In this document: piece by piece, positions 42,941 through 54,284 of the stretch
Position numbering within the stretch: position 1 is the first letter of the stretch
Layout: every line of letters starts with the position of its first letter
Assembly (NCBI GenBank): GCA_029851415.1
Contig: CM056743.1
Location: 30,764,405 to 30,828,404 of the forward strand
Direction: 5' to 3'
From: Eretmocerus hayati
Taxonomy: Eukaryota; Arthropoda; Insecta; Hymenoptera; Aphelinidae
DNA: 64,000 bases
Program-made: the position numbers and the translations under genes
The notes under the pieces: model-generated
What the model was told of the DNA's origin: nothing
Database searches by the model: none
The model's input: only the letters and a program-made list of their open reading frames with translations

Positions 42941-43424
42941 CTCTGCTGATTGAAACAGAAGAGGCCCAAATGATTCCAGGAGGAATCTGATGCACTGAAG
43001 AGGGAAGAAATAAGAAAGAAGAGGGAAGAAAGAAGAAAGAGAGGGAACAATGAAGAATGAAGATAGAAGATGCCGACAAGTGGCCGAAGAGAGAAGATGG
43101 AGAAGAGGAACGCTCGCAATCGAGCGCGAGACATGCCGCTCATCCTGAAGTAATGCTGTCGCGGTTCCGGGATGAGATGGTAGATGCAGGTGGATCTCCT
43201 TCTTGATTGCCCGATGCCCTAGGTATCGGACATCGAGGGGAGAGGGATATTACACGGCCGGTCCACCTCTCGGTGGGCCCCACCCAAACCCGTGTCCCGC
43301 CTGGTATGGCCTGCGTGGGCTATGCGTAGTCCGCGTAAGCTGAACCAGTCCGGTGTCTGGGGACGGATCCGAGGGATCTTGAGGCAGATTTTGCCCTCTA
43401 ACCACCTTAAAAAAAAAAAAAAAA

Positions 43425-43433
<9 letters not shown>
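42116..43433 (+). mobile_element. 5'-truncated R1-like LINE, copy A
   Basis: Starts abruptly within the reverse-transcriptase thumb region at GCCCAGAAGGCGAGCAGG, directly after degenerate minisatellite sequence, and ends CACCTT plus poly(A) (43409-43433) followed by (GA)n. The coding part is almost identical to copy C. The 3' untranslated part, however, diverges strongly from copies B and C after about 43010, agreeing only in patches and at the very end. Confidence 0.8.

Positions 43434-43459
<26 letters not shown>
43434..43459 (+). repeat. (GA)n tract between LINE copies A and B
   Basis: About 26 bases of GA directly after the poly(A) of copy A and directly before the truncated start of copy B. 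Confidence 0.9.
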
Positions 43460-43463
<4 letters not shown>

Positions 43464-44058
43464 AGATGCGGCTTCCGTATTGGCGAGTACTCCGCCCATC
43501 CACTTGCTCGTCGCGGAGCGAGTGAGGATCTGGGACCGCCAGAATGTGATCGGAGCCGAACGAGTACTCACTCCGACGGTGAAGGAGATCATCCGCGACA
43601 ACGAGAAGGAAACCACCCTTGAGCATTGGCAAACTGAGAGGGATTCGCCATTTGCAAACGGCAGATGGACGCACCGGCTGATCCGTGACGTAGCCAAGTG
43701 GGCGGAACGCACCCACGGAGAGATGGACTACTGGACGACGCAGGCACTGAGCGATCATGGTTGCTTCGGTTCCTATCTAACCAGGTTCAAGAAGAGGACG
43801 ACCCCAGCATGTCAGTCATGCGGGGACGAATGGGATGACGCCGAACATGCCCTGTTCAAGTGCAGCGACACCCGGAGAGAGCACGCCGAGCTGGATGAAT
43901 GGCTGGGTGCTCAACTAACACCTGAGAATCTCGTCCCGTACTTGCTCCACAACCAGGAGACATGGGATAGAGTCACCGGATACATTGAGCTGGTGATGAC
44001 TCGTAAGGAGGAGAAAGAAAGGGGAGTGAGGCGCCTCGAAGCAGGCGAATCACAGTGA
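43460..44058 (+). pseudogene. ORF2 C-terminal remnant of copy B
   Basis: About 198 residues in frame to TGA at 44058, holding the same CQSCGDEWDDAEHALFKC finger and the TRKEEKER tail. Everything upstream (endonuclease, reverse transcriptase) is missing. It is intact as far as it goes, which suggests recent insertion rather than long decay. Confidence 0.78.
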
Positions 44059-44480
44059 CTCTGCCGATTGAAACAGAAGAGGCCCAAATGATTCCAGGAG
44101 GAATCTGATGCACTGAAGAGGGAAGAGAGAAGAAAGAAGAGAGAAGAAAGAAGATGAAGAATGAAGAGATGGAAGAAGATCCAAGAAAGGGAAACAACAC
44201 CTGCGAGTCGTGAGAAGAGAGACGCTCGATTCTGAGCGCGAGACGCCGCCGGCCCTGAAGTAATGTTCACGCGGTGCCGGGGCCGGATTGGTAAGTTGGT
44301 GGATCTCTCCCTTGTCCAATGGCCGGCGCCAACGGAGAAGGAAGAGAGGGTTTACCCGGTTCGGATGGCCGTATCGATGCGGATTCCAGCCCGGGACTGT
44401 TGGGGAGGTGCTGGCCAGCCGTGTTTGGCTGACCGGTGCCTCTCCTTCGTACGTCGCGGCGTATTCGCCCTACAACCACC

Positions 44481-44509
<29 letters not shown>
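43460..44509 (+). mobile_element. 5'-truncated R1-like LINE, copy B
   Basis: Begins at CAGGAGATGCGGC, further into ORF2 than copy A, ends in poly(A) (44483-44509), and is followed by GA. The 3' untranslated region matches copy C closely. Confidence 0.8.
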
Positions 44510-44533
<24 letters not shown>

Positions 44534-44535
44534 CA
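44510..44535 (+). repeat. (GA)n tract between LINE copies B and C
   Basis: About 26 bases of GA separating the poly(A) of copy B from the truncated start of copy C. Confidence 0.9.
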
Positions 44536-47441
44536 TCGTGGGAGGTTCTGGACACGGAAACATTGAGTGACCATCGACATATTCGGTTTCGGCTTAGGAC
44601 TGACAGACAGAGACAGACGACACACAGACCGCGACCAACGGGGTGGCAGGTACGCAAGCTGGATGAGGGGAAATTCCGGGAATCGATAGAAACAGTCGAA
44701 GATCTCCCGATGAACTCCGCCTCGGACGAAGCTGTGGCGATGGTAACATCCGCCATCACGAGAGCTTGCGACGCGTCGATGCCTCGCAGGACAACACCAT
44801 GTTTCTGGAGGAAACCGGAGTACTGGATCACCGATGAGATCAAGGCTCTACGAAGAACGAGCAACAAGAAAAGGAGGACCGCATGGCGATCAAGGAAGCT
44901 TTAACGACCATCGCTGGCGGAAGATGACAGAGCGTACAAAGAAGCAAAGAAGGCTCTCGTTCTAGCCATCCGGAGGAGCAAAGAGAAGTCCTGGGGTGAA
45001 CTGTGCGACATGGTTAACGAAGACCCCTGGGGCACGCCATATCGCGTGGTCATGTCAAAGGTCCGACCCCGGAAGGGCAACCCAGCACCGACCGATGCAG
45101 CAACATTGCGCACCATCGTGGAAGACCTCTTCCCAGCAGGAGAACCCAGAGTTACATTCCCTACGGAGAGCGAAGACCCCATCCCGCTCTTCACTATGCA
45201 AGAGCTACTCATAGCGGCGAAGAGAATGCCGAACGGCAAGGCCCCTGGCCTGGATGGCATCCCAAACGAGGCTCTGAAACTGGTCTTCAAATACAAGCCA
45301 GATCTACTCCTCGACCTCTTCAACATCTGTCTGAGCGCGGGAACTTTCCCGGACAAGTGGAAACGCCAGAAGCTGGTCCTGATACCTAAGGGTCAAGGAG
45401 GTCAACGCCCTCTCAGCATGCTCGACAATATCGGGAAAATGTACGAGAGGATGGTGCTCAACAGGGTGGAAAAAGCCTACGAAGAAGGCGGTGGGCTATC
45501 ACCAATGCAGTTCGGGTTCCGGAAGGGACGGAGCACTGTGCACGCGATCGAGGCGGTCCAAGAACGGGTTCAAGCGTCGGTAGGGAACCCATACCAAGGA
45601 AGAGGAGGATTCTGTGCCATCATTGCGTTGGACATAAAGAACGCATTCAACTGCGCGAGCTGGGAGCGAGTCTATCAATCCCAAGCAGGTAAAGTGCCCC
45701 CCTATCTACTAGCCGTCACGAGTGACTACCTGCGGAACAGGACCCTCGTGTACGACACCGACGAGGGACAAGAGATTCGGGTACTGTCCGCCGGAATCGG
45801 ACAGGGATCGGTCTCCGGGCCGTTCAACTGGAACACCCAGTATGACAGCTTACTGTCTATCGAACTGCCAGAAGGAGTGATAATAGTGGCTTTCGCGGAC
45901 GACGCGGGACTCATAGTATGGGCTGACAACGAAGAACTCTTGGGTAGACGCGCGAACGAAGCGCTGGCCCGAGTCTACGAGTGGATGATTAGCAGGCTTC
46001 TGGAGCTCGCTGTCAAGAAGTGCGAAGCAATCGTGGTCACAAGGCGTAGGAAGTTTGACCTACCCCGGTTTCATATCAACGGGCAAGAGATTCCACGGAA
46101 GACAGAGCTGAAATACCTCGGTGTATGGCTCGATGACAAGTGGTCGTTCAAGAAGCACATCCAGGAAGCCGCCCAGAAGGCGAGCAGGGTCGGTGCGGCG
46201 CTCCAGCGGCTTATGCCGAATATCGGAGGACCCAAGGAAAAGAGGCGCGCACTTCTCAACACCGTCACTACCTCCATCATGCTGTACGGTGCACCCGTGT
46301 GGGGGAAGAGAGTAGAGAAGACCATCATCGAGAAGAGAATGGGGCCTGTCCACCGAAGAGCGGCCCTGAGGAGTATCCGTGCCTACCGCACTGTGTCAGG
46401 AGATGCGGCTTACGTATTGGCGAGTACTCCGCCCATCCACTTGCTCGTCGCGGAGCGAGTGAGGATCTGGGACCGCCAGAAAGTGATCGGAGCCGAACGA
46501 GTACTCACTCCGACGATGAAGGAGATCATCCGCGACAACGAGAAGGGAACCACCCTTGAGCATTGGCAAACTGAGTGGGATTCGCCATTTGCAAACGGCA
46601 GATGGACGCACCGGCTGATCCGTGAGGTAGCCAAGTGGGCGGAACGCACCCACGGAGAGATGGACTACTGGACGACGCAGGCACTGAGCGATCATGGTTG
46701 CTTCGGTTCCTATCTAACCAGGTTCAAGAAGAGGACGACCCCAGCATGTCAGTCATGCGGGGACGAATGGGATGACGCCGAACATGCCCTGTTCAAGTGC
46801 AGCAACACCCGGAGAGAGCGCGCCGAGCTGGATGAATGGCTGGGTGCTCAACTAACACCTGAGAATCTCGTCCCGTACTTGCTCCGCAACCAGGAGACAT
46901 GGGATAGACTCACCGGATACATCAAGCTGGTGATGACCCGCAAAGAGGAGAAAGAGAGGGAAGTGAGGCGCCTCGAAGCAGGCGAATCACAGTGACTCTG
47001 CCGATTGAAACAGAAGAGGCCCAAATGATTCCAGGAGGAATCTGATGCACTGAAGAGGGAAGAGAGAAGAAAGAAGAGAGAAGAAAGAAGATGAAGAATG
47101 AAGAGATGGAAGAAGATCGAAGAAAGGGAAACAACACCTGCGAGTCGTGAGAAGAGAGACGCTCGATCCTGAGCGCGAGACGCCGCCGGCCCTGAAGTAA
47201 TGCTCACGCGGTGCCGGGGCCGGATTGGTAAGTTGGTGGATCTCTCCCTTGTCCAATGGCCGGCGCCAACGGAGAAGGAAGAGAGGGTTTACCCGGTTCG
47301 GATGGCCGTATCGATGCGGATTCCAGCCCGGGACTGTTGGGGAGGTGCTGGCCAGCCGTGTTTGGCTGACCGGTGCCTCTCCTTCGTACGTCGCAGCGTA
47401 TTTGCCCTACAACCACCTTAAAAAAAAAAAAAAAAAAAAAA
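44536..47441 (+). mobile_element. 5'-truncated R1-like LINE, copy C (longest)
   Basis: Starts at CATCGTGGGAGG, inside the C-terminal end of the endonuclease domain, and runs through the whole reverse transcriptase, C-terminal finger, 3' untranslated region and poly(A) (47420-47441), followed by (GA)n. ORF1 and most of the endonuclease are missing. Confidence 0.88.
44538..46995 (+). pseudogene. R1-like ORF2 with one in-frame stop (copy C)
   Basis: One frame from 44538 to TGA at 46995, broken only by TAA at 44902-44904. It begins with the last endonuclease strand (WEVLDTETLSDHR), then a linker and the reverse transcriptase: PNGKAPGLDGIPNEAL, LIPKG, the ALDIKNAFN block, GIGQGSVSGPFNW and FADDAG at 45892 onward (catalytic Asp pair present). 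The thumb and C-terminal domain follow, with the CQSCGDEWDDAEHALFKC finger. Gene order and motifs fit the R1 clade, whose members often insert at specific target sequences. The protein would reverse-transcribe element RNA at the target, but this copy is truncated and interrupted. Confidence 0.87.
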
Positions 47442-47461
47442 GAGAGAGAGAGAGAGAGAGA
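47442..47461 (+). repeat. (GA)n tract after LINE copy C
   Basis: About 20 bases of GA after the poly(A), then unrelated sequence. It gives three independent 3' junctions of the same type. Confidence 0.9.
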
Positions 47462-47589
47462 TCCCAGAGTTCGGAGCGCTCCGACCAGCATATTCGAATA
47501 AACCTGTAATCTGTCACCATACCTCGAGACTAAGCCGAGTGTGTTTGGTGGTCCAAAGATCGAGCAATTTTCTAGGGGATTGAAACTAC

Positions 47590-48155
47590 GATCCTCTAGC
47601 TATGAGATCACAATTCTTGATATTGGTATGGACTACGGATCTTTTCGGGCGTGAATCTATGGGAGGGCGGTGACTGCAAGGAGATTTGAGAGCTGACTCA
47701 CTATTCTGGCCGATTTCACAGGGAGTATCATCTGATCCTGCGAGGAGCATGACTACAATACAACGACCGTGGCCAGAGCACGATTTCAAAGCAGCTTGAT
47801 CGTGTGGTGTTTTAGGGAGTGTGATCCTGAAATCTCAGCGTGTGATCAAAAATCTTGAGAAAGAGTCGGGTAGATTCTTGAGTTTTTTGCCACAGAGCTA
47901 AGATTTGAGAATCGCACGTCCTGGGATATTTTCCGATCCTTAGGCTATTGGATCACGTGGTGATTCTGGGCGTTGTTTGGTCATCGTGCCTCTCGGTATA
48001 TCCAATCAGATCCTGCTTATGAAGATGGGCAGAATAGAGATTCAACGGTCAAATCTCCTGGCAGTCACCATTTTCTCGCAGATTCACGCCTGAAACTATT
48101 TGTGGCCTATTCTGTGATCGAAAATTGTGATTACATACCTGGTGAATCGGAATTC
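47590..48155. repeat. Degenerate inverted repeat, ~200-bp arms
   Basis: The minus-strand translation of 47590-47790 (IGQNSESALKSPCSHRPPID...) resembles the plus-strand translation of about 47990-48150 (DGQNRDSTVKSPGSHHFLAD...), showing diverged inverted arms. No known domain. It is more likely an old foldback than two genes. Confidence 0.45.
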
Positions 48156-48329
48156 CGATCAACAGGATATCGCTCGATACCTCGATCAATGAAGATACTT
48201 GGCGTATGCTCGTGGTCTGGTCCCGATGCCTTAATTGGCTTACAATCCTGGTCAGATTCTATCCCAGGAAATGATCATTGTCAGGAAACTACATCGAATT
48301 CACCATCACAGCCACCCACCCAATACGGT

Positions 48330-48930
48330 TCTGAGCCTGGGTGATCTGAGATTTGTGTCCAGTGATCTCGAGATATCAGGGACCCCCCCCCCCCCCGCCG
48401 GCTCTTCCAGTTTTATCTAGTTCAACACGCGTCCTTGCTCTTGCAGACACCCATTCAACACGATTCGGGAGCTGTGTAATCTCAAATACGTGCTTAGCGA
48501 TGCCAAAATACTCCAAAAACAACCCCTACTCAACTCGCAAACTTCAATCTTGGTCAATTTGTGCCTCTACTCGACCCCCCCCCCCCCAACCGCCCACGCA
48601 ACATGATTTGGAGGCTGGACGATCTCAAATTCGTGCTTAGCGACCCCAAAATACCCCCAAAACACCCTTACTCAAGTCTCGAGCTTCGATCTCGGTCAGT
48701 TCGCGCCTCCGCCCCCGCAGTCGCCCATGCAACACGATTAGGAGGCAAGGCAATGTCATATTCGTGTTCAGCGACCTCGAAATACTTCAAAAACCCCCCA
48801 CTCGACTTTTCGAGCTCGATTTTGATAGTCGCTTGCTCTCGACCCCGCAGCCTCTTACGCGATATGATCTCGAGATACGGCAATATGAGATTCGATCTCC
48901 ATATCCTCGAAATATTTGGCAGACACTAGT
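48330..48930 (+). repeat. Degenerate tandem repeat, period ~132-146 bp
   Basis: The block GATCTCAAATTCGTGCTTAG plus CGACCCCAAAATAC recurs at about 48345, 48477, 48623, 48757 and 48889 with substitutions. Poly(C) runs of 12-14 occur within two units (48383 and 48577). No coding content. Confidence 0.6.
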
Positions 48931-49628
48931 CTCACGCGATCCAAGATTAATCTTGATTCATTCCATATAATTCGATTGCAGCCATGCACTATCGGACACC
49001 TTTCATCAACTATTCAAAGAGCGAGCCTCATGCTATGCGATGATGTTGATGTCAAAAAGCCGCTCTCGCCCCATATCTGGGCTCTCAAGATCATGTACTC
49101 GTATCATCGAGTCAGCACAGCCTTATGATCCAGCTCCAGCGTTAGCTGCTACATTGATTGAAATGAAATGTAATTGTTGAGAATACAAGCCGTTATGATT
49201 TCTTTGTCAATCGCGCATTATCACGTTTTTTGCATGCATTTATTTGCTTCTTGTATCGAAGGTTTCAGATAAAATGTTTCAATTACCAAAGTGATGACCT
49301 TTTAGCTACATTACACTCAAATTGTACATTTTCAATTCAAATTCGAACGCTGCAGACAAGCCTTTGTTGTTGTTCTAGATAACCTCATAACCTCCCATTT
49401 ATTGGTATTTATTTGATTTATACTGAAAAAACTATCCATTTTCCGTCTTCGAGCCCATTGAACTTTTTGTTCAGAATTTTGTGCTTGACAACATATTTCT
49501 TCCCCGACAAAATCAACCGAAAGCCAAAATCCTATCTCTCGGAGCGGGGTCCTTTCGGTAATACAAGGGGTCCCACAGTTATACGTATGACTATTTTCTC
49601 GACGAAGCACTGTGAAAAATGAGCCTTT
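48931..49628. other. Spacer, nothing recognised
   Basis: Short frames only; AT-rich; no repeats seen. Confidence 0.35.
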
Positions 49629-49734
49629 TTTTTAGACGAGCGTGACGTGAGTAATCACGCGCCGAACCTCGACTAACAATAAGTGCAAGCGAACTTCTCG
49701 AAAAAAGTAAGTCGACGAGTCCGGGTGAGGAAAA

Positions 49735-49800
49735 AGGTGCTCGTGGTCCAGAGGATGGGACACTTGGCCTCTACGAAGGTCGTAGCTCCGTATCTACACT
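49735..49800 (+). repeat. tRNA-derived SINE-like head
   Basis: CTCGTGGTCCAGAGGATGGG resembles a tRNA D-arm and A box, and about 35 bases on GGTCGTAGCTCCG stands where a B box is expected. It lies about 50 bases after a fragment (CGTGAGTAATCACGCGCCGA, with one substitution) that recalls the ~120-bp dispersed repeat. It is too divergent to be a functional tRNA. Confidence 0.4.
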
Positions 49801-50067
49801 GTTTCCATTCATAGAATTGATCGACCACACTTTCACAAATCTATCGATTTCCCATAAATTCCCAAATTCAAACTCACCTAAGCCTGGTTTGCCTCGAAAT
49901 TCCACCGGACTGAGAATTCATAAATAAGCGGCCATCGTAAGGATATGTGGTCCGGAATTCGATCTTAACTAAACAGCACGTCACGGATCGTTTTACCCGG
50001 ATAGATAGCACTTGTTTCCGTTAAACGTGTCGATAAAGACGAGTAGGTCTTCTCTCTCAGCATCAAT

Positions 50068-50480
50068 CAGCTAATATATAGCTGAAATATCAGCTATTTA
50101 TCCCATGGATCGTCATACTGCTGATCAAATCAGCAAACAATAAAATCACGCTTAAATCGATGATTCTGGTGGAAAAACTCCACGAATCCAGGTTCTCATA
50201 TCGACATGATCACATTAACGACTTTTTCAGACCAAGTCACGACGAACTAGGGCGTATTCGTTCGATATTTACTCATTTCGTGCCACGAGAGGCCCTATAT
50301 AGCTGATTATAATCAGCTATAAATCAGTGATTGTAGCTGAAAATCAGCTAATGTAGCTGAAATTCAGCTACAGTAGCTATTCGTGTCAGTAAAGAACCAT
50401 CGACTGAAATATCAGCTTATGATAGCTGATTCAGTCAGCTAACATAGCTGGAATGTCAGCTAACTTTTCCAGGACTAGTT
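50068..50480. repeat. Cluster of TAGCTGAnnnTCAGCTA palindromes
   Basis: More than a dozen AGCTGA or TCAGCT sites, many paired as TAGCTGAAAATCAGCTA, TAGCTGATTATAATCAGCTA or TAGCTGAAATTCAGCTA. A smaller group lies at 50836-50930. Spacing is irregular, so this is a dispersed motif cluster rather than a strict tandem array. Confidence 0.65.
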
Positions 50481-50489
50481 TTGATCCTG

Positions 50490-50683
50490 GACTCTTGATC
50501 CAGGTGGCCCACTTTCGATCTAGGTGGCCCACTCTCGATACAGGTGGTTCACTTTCGATCTAGGTGGCGCACTCTCGATACGGGTGGTTCACTTACGATC
50601 CAGGTAGCCCACTTTCGATCTGGGTGGCCCACTTTTGATACAGGTGGCCCACTTTCGATGCAGGTGCCCCGCTTCAGACGCAC
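50490..50683 (+). repeat. 20-bp minisatellite, about ten units
   Basis: Units of GATCTAGGTGGCCCACTTTC and variants (GATACAGGTGGTTCACTTTC) run at exact 20-bp period. The same unit reappears at 57533-57622, directly against a BEL LTR fragment. Confidence 0.8.
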
Positions 50684-50939
50684 TACTTGGGACTTAGAAA
50701 TCGGGTGATCGAAAGGATCCCACTCTACTGCACGAACGATTCTACAATACCAGAGCCAAAAATTCATCACGTGACACCCAGTGCGCAGAGAAAAACACTC
50801 CAGAACGGTATAGATCATCGTTCATCATCCTCTGTATTAGCTGATTCAATCAATGAAAATCCGTTCACGTTAGCTGACGAAATCAGCTATCACTAGGAGA
50901 TTCTCAGATACCCTAGCTGATTCGCGCTGAGAGAGTTGA

Positions 50940-52614
50940 TATCACACAAGGTGAGAGAGATTTTGAGCCTCGGTGAGCGTAGTTCTCGTCTTGTATTGGA
51001 AAAATTGTGAAAATAGAGTGTACCGCGAGCTATTGATGAAATTCATCACCATGCTGCTGGTAAGATTTTGTATTTTCGTGCCTTAAAATCAAGTTGCCGC
51101 GGGTACAAAGAGTGATCCGTAGGACTGTAAATGAAATATCGCAAGACATGCGAAAAATGTGCAAAATCCCTACACAAAATCTCTGTGTTGTGCGATGCAA
51201 CAAAAGAGATATTGAAAACTCGGGTCACCCAGGGAATGACTCTTTTGAACTCCCACTAGGATGCATAACGGGACTGATATATGCATCTGATGATTATCTT
51301 GATGGAATAAGCACTCTCAATGTGTGAAGTACGCTTACAAAAGACTACGGTAAACAGGGCATCTTGGGATCATATCATGAGCTGAAGCTGGCTAGAAGTT
51401 TTTACTTCGTTTGCTGCTAATTGCAACTGTTTAAACATAGTTTTTTCAATAAGTTTCAGTGGGTCTTATAGACAAAACGAGTTTATTTTAACTTGTCAGA
51501 TGGTTGCTATTCCATGTCACGAAGTGCATCAATTATGGAGAAATCACCCATATATCATGGACGACTCTTGCTATGTGATCACAACAGCCAAATTCGGCTA
51601 TACATCAATTCAATAATTTAACTTCATAACAAACGAAATGGGGAGTAGTCATCTCTATTCGTTTCATTGTTCTTCAACGTTTATAAAAAAGTCACCTTCC
51701 TGTTAGCTCGATCGAAGTCGTGGCCACAATTAGAGACCGCAGAGTTTACATTCTGCATTTCGATCGATCAAATAAATTTTTCATCAGAACCCTTCTTGAA
51801 TCTGTAATAATCATCATTGGCTATCCAGACTCATCAATAATACGTGGTTGAATCGACAGCATAGTGATGCCATGAGGTGGAGAGCGATCTAGTGGAAAAA
51901 CACAATCGACCAGTGCCCATTGGAATGTGGAAAAGTCCAAATCGTTCAATCTCACAACCTTTGTTAGTCAATCTATTGGAAACTAAACAAGTTCAGAAGA
52001 GGGAGAATCAGGTTTGAACCAATCCTTGGTGGCTAGGAGATTATCAATATTTTACTGATTTTTTCCTGTATTTCAAATGTCAATTGCATCATTGTGATTG
52101 TGGTTCGTAGTCTTACTCCTGATTGAAGAATCTCTTACGTTCGATTTATCCGTTTCGAGATGACAGATCAGTTCTTTGAACACAACAACCGAAATATCTG
52201 AATTCGTTACGTTGAAAAACATTAATTGTTCCTCACTTATGAATGAACCTATCTGGGGAAATAAGAATCTTGACCCATTGAGAGACACATTTCGAAGCTA
52301 ATCTAAGATTCTGTACGTGATTGCACTTTTGTTAAATTTCAAAGATGCGTGTGATCATGAATTTGATTTGTAAGTCTCAAATCATTCAATAAGTTACGTA
52401 CGCAACTCAAGTTCAACTGATGAAAGGATCAGGCAACTCTGATGCCTTTCTGGAGCTTTAGTGCGAGATTGTTGCCGAAATGATTATCATTGAACTCAGC
52501 TAACTGCGAGTCATTTATTCTAATATCGCCAACTTTTGGACCACGGGTCACAGATTATTTTATAGCTTCAGGTACATGTGATATATGATGGAAAAAAATA
52601 GAAACCATAGTTTT
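50940..52614. other. Spacer, no gene recognised
   Basis: Frames up to about 77 codons without domain similarity. No repeats identified. Confidence 0.35.
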
Positions 52615-53348
52615 TAGGCCCCGGATGTGATTTTTCACGTGTATAGAACCAGTGAAGAAGAATGTTACAAATACATATCTCGGAGTGGAAAAACTAAAGT
52701 TTCTGAATGAAATACTGGTCGAGTCGGAAAATGTCAACATAACCTCGAAGAAGTAGTTATCTCGAATAAAAAACATTTTTAGGACCTTGGCATCCACTTC
52801 GACTCAAATCTTGTATCCTCATTGGCTTTCTCAAATTTTACATCAAGAATTGTCAAAAGTATATTGAAATCGATTATTCTTGATGGATATTGAGATTGGG
52901 ATCTTTTCAGGATGGGTTTCTTTGCATAATGTTCTAAGAATAATCATCAAAAAAGTGGCTTGAGTCGTGCTTCCGCGTGGATAGCATCTGCGTACAGTAC
53001 CTGCGATCGAGGAATACGTTTTGGCTGAACATGTTTTTTCACGTATTTTTCGATGAAGAAACCGAATCTGCCGCCTGATTCGTTCCAATACTCCAGAATC
53101 TTCCTTTTTTCAAGGAAGTTATCTTTGCTCACTCTTTTAATATTTTTGAGATGTTGACATTTCCCGATTCTACCAGTATCTTATTCAGGGAAATCAGCTT
53201 TGTTTACGTCGAAACTGGTATTAGGGAGATCCTTTCTAACGGACCCTGCACGCGTAAAAATGAATCAAAGAATGAAATAATTGATTTTTTGGAAATTTTG
53301 AAAACAAAAATTGGTCGCCAAACCTGCACGTATCACTTCCGGGGCCTA
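52615..53348. repeat. 734-bp element with TAGGCCCCGG termini
   Basis: TAGGCCCCGGATGTGA at the left and TCACTTCCGGGGCCTA at the right are inverted, and an inner pair near GATACTGGTCGAGTCGGAAA / TTCCCGATTCTACCAGTATC extends the similarity. A minus-strand frame in the centre (52843-53088) has no domain I know. Probably a non-autonomous DNA element. Confidence 0.5.
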
Positions 53349-53591
53349 ACAATTGTGCTTCCTACATCATGAATGTATAATATGTACCAGATCTGTAAGA
53401 ACAATCTGTGATTCACGACTCAGAAGTTGACGATATTATAATGAATGACTCCTACATGAATGACTTACCATTCATACTCAAAAGGACCTTCCGGTCATGA
53501 CTCATTTGTCAAAACTGTTTTGTGCCCCATACATATCGTACTGCCCATCTCTCGACACCTGCGGTTGAATAACAATGATTAATTATGATTA

Positions 53592-54284
53592 CAGTGGAAA
53601 CTCTCTAACTCGAAATTACCTAACTCGAAAAAATACATGGTAAACTGATAACCCCCTAAGTCGAAAAAAATGTCGCCGGCAAAAACTCCCTAAGTCGAAA
53701 ATTTTATCGATTTTCGCCTTTGGTTCGAGCAAAAAACTCCCCAACTCGAAATTCCCTGTTTAGCAAGTCTCGAATTCATTATTAAGAACGTACCAATGAT
53801 CCATCGACGGCCACAATGGCACAATCAAAGCGATAACTTCGCACTCTAACTGTAGCGGAGAAATTCAAAAATATATTAGAACCCAAATCATCAAATTTTA
53901 CTGAACAAGATATTGCATTGAAGCTCAGCATTCCAAACATCATATTTGAAGGAACTGGAGGGGCCGAGAAGAAGATATTTTCAGCTTCGTCTAGGTTAAA
54001 GAATGCTTTCGATCGTATGAAATTACAATCTTCATAACATCAAACAAGAATGAATGATTCTATGTGATAACTGTGATTGAAAGTATTTGAAGTATTTTTC
54101 AAAGTCTATTTGATCTAATATGTCACGACTTGACGAGTTGGCTGGAGTAGATTGATTTTAAAATAGACTTTACCGAGGACACCATATATCGAGTGTCATT
54201 CCGAAAAACTCCTTATCTCGAAAAACTCCATAACTCGAATTTTTGGCCAGGTCTCTTGAAATTCGAGTTGGAGAGTTCCTATTG
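53592..54284 (+). mobile_element. Tigger-like (pogo group) DNA transposon remnant
   Basis: Terminal inverted repeats CAGTGGAAACTCTCTAACTC and, read from the other end, CAATAGGAACTCTCCAACTC, flanked by TA on both sides. Internal copies of AACTCCCTAAGTCGAAAA-type blocks extend both ends. At 693 bp it is far shorter than an autonomous element. Confidence 0.72.
53816..54037 (+). pseudogene. Fragment of a Tigger-type transposase N-terminus
   Basis: A frame starting ATG at 53816, with TAA after six codons, continues LRTLTVAEKFKNILEPKSSN...EQDIALKLSIPN to a stop at 54037. The first part resembles the CENP-B/Psq-type helix-turn-helix start of Tigger transposases, where a basic residue run and a LT-EK-I pattern precede a conserved AxxxxIP. 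The DDE catalytic domain is absent. The fragment is non-functional and identifies the surrounding element. Confidence 0.5.

Noticed and set aside
43292..44566. Frames with poly-Lys and Arg-Glu runs across the LINE junctions
   Set aside because: They are translations of poly(A) and (GA)n tracts.
48330..48930. CRISPR-like array
   Set aside because: Units are degenerate tandem repeats of about 132-146 bp without unique spacers, in eukaryotic DNA.
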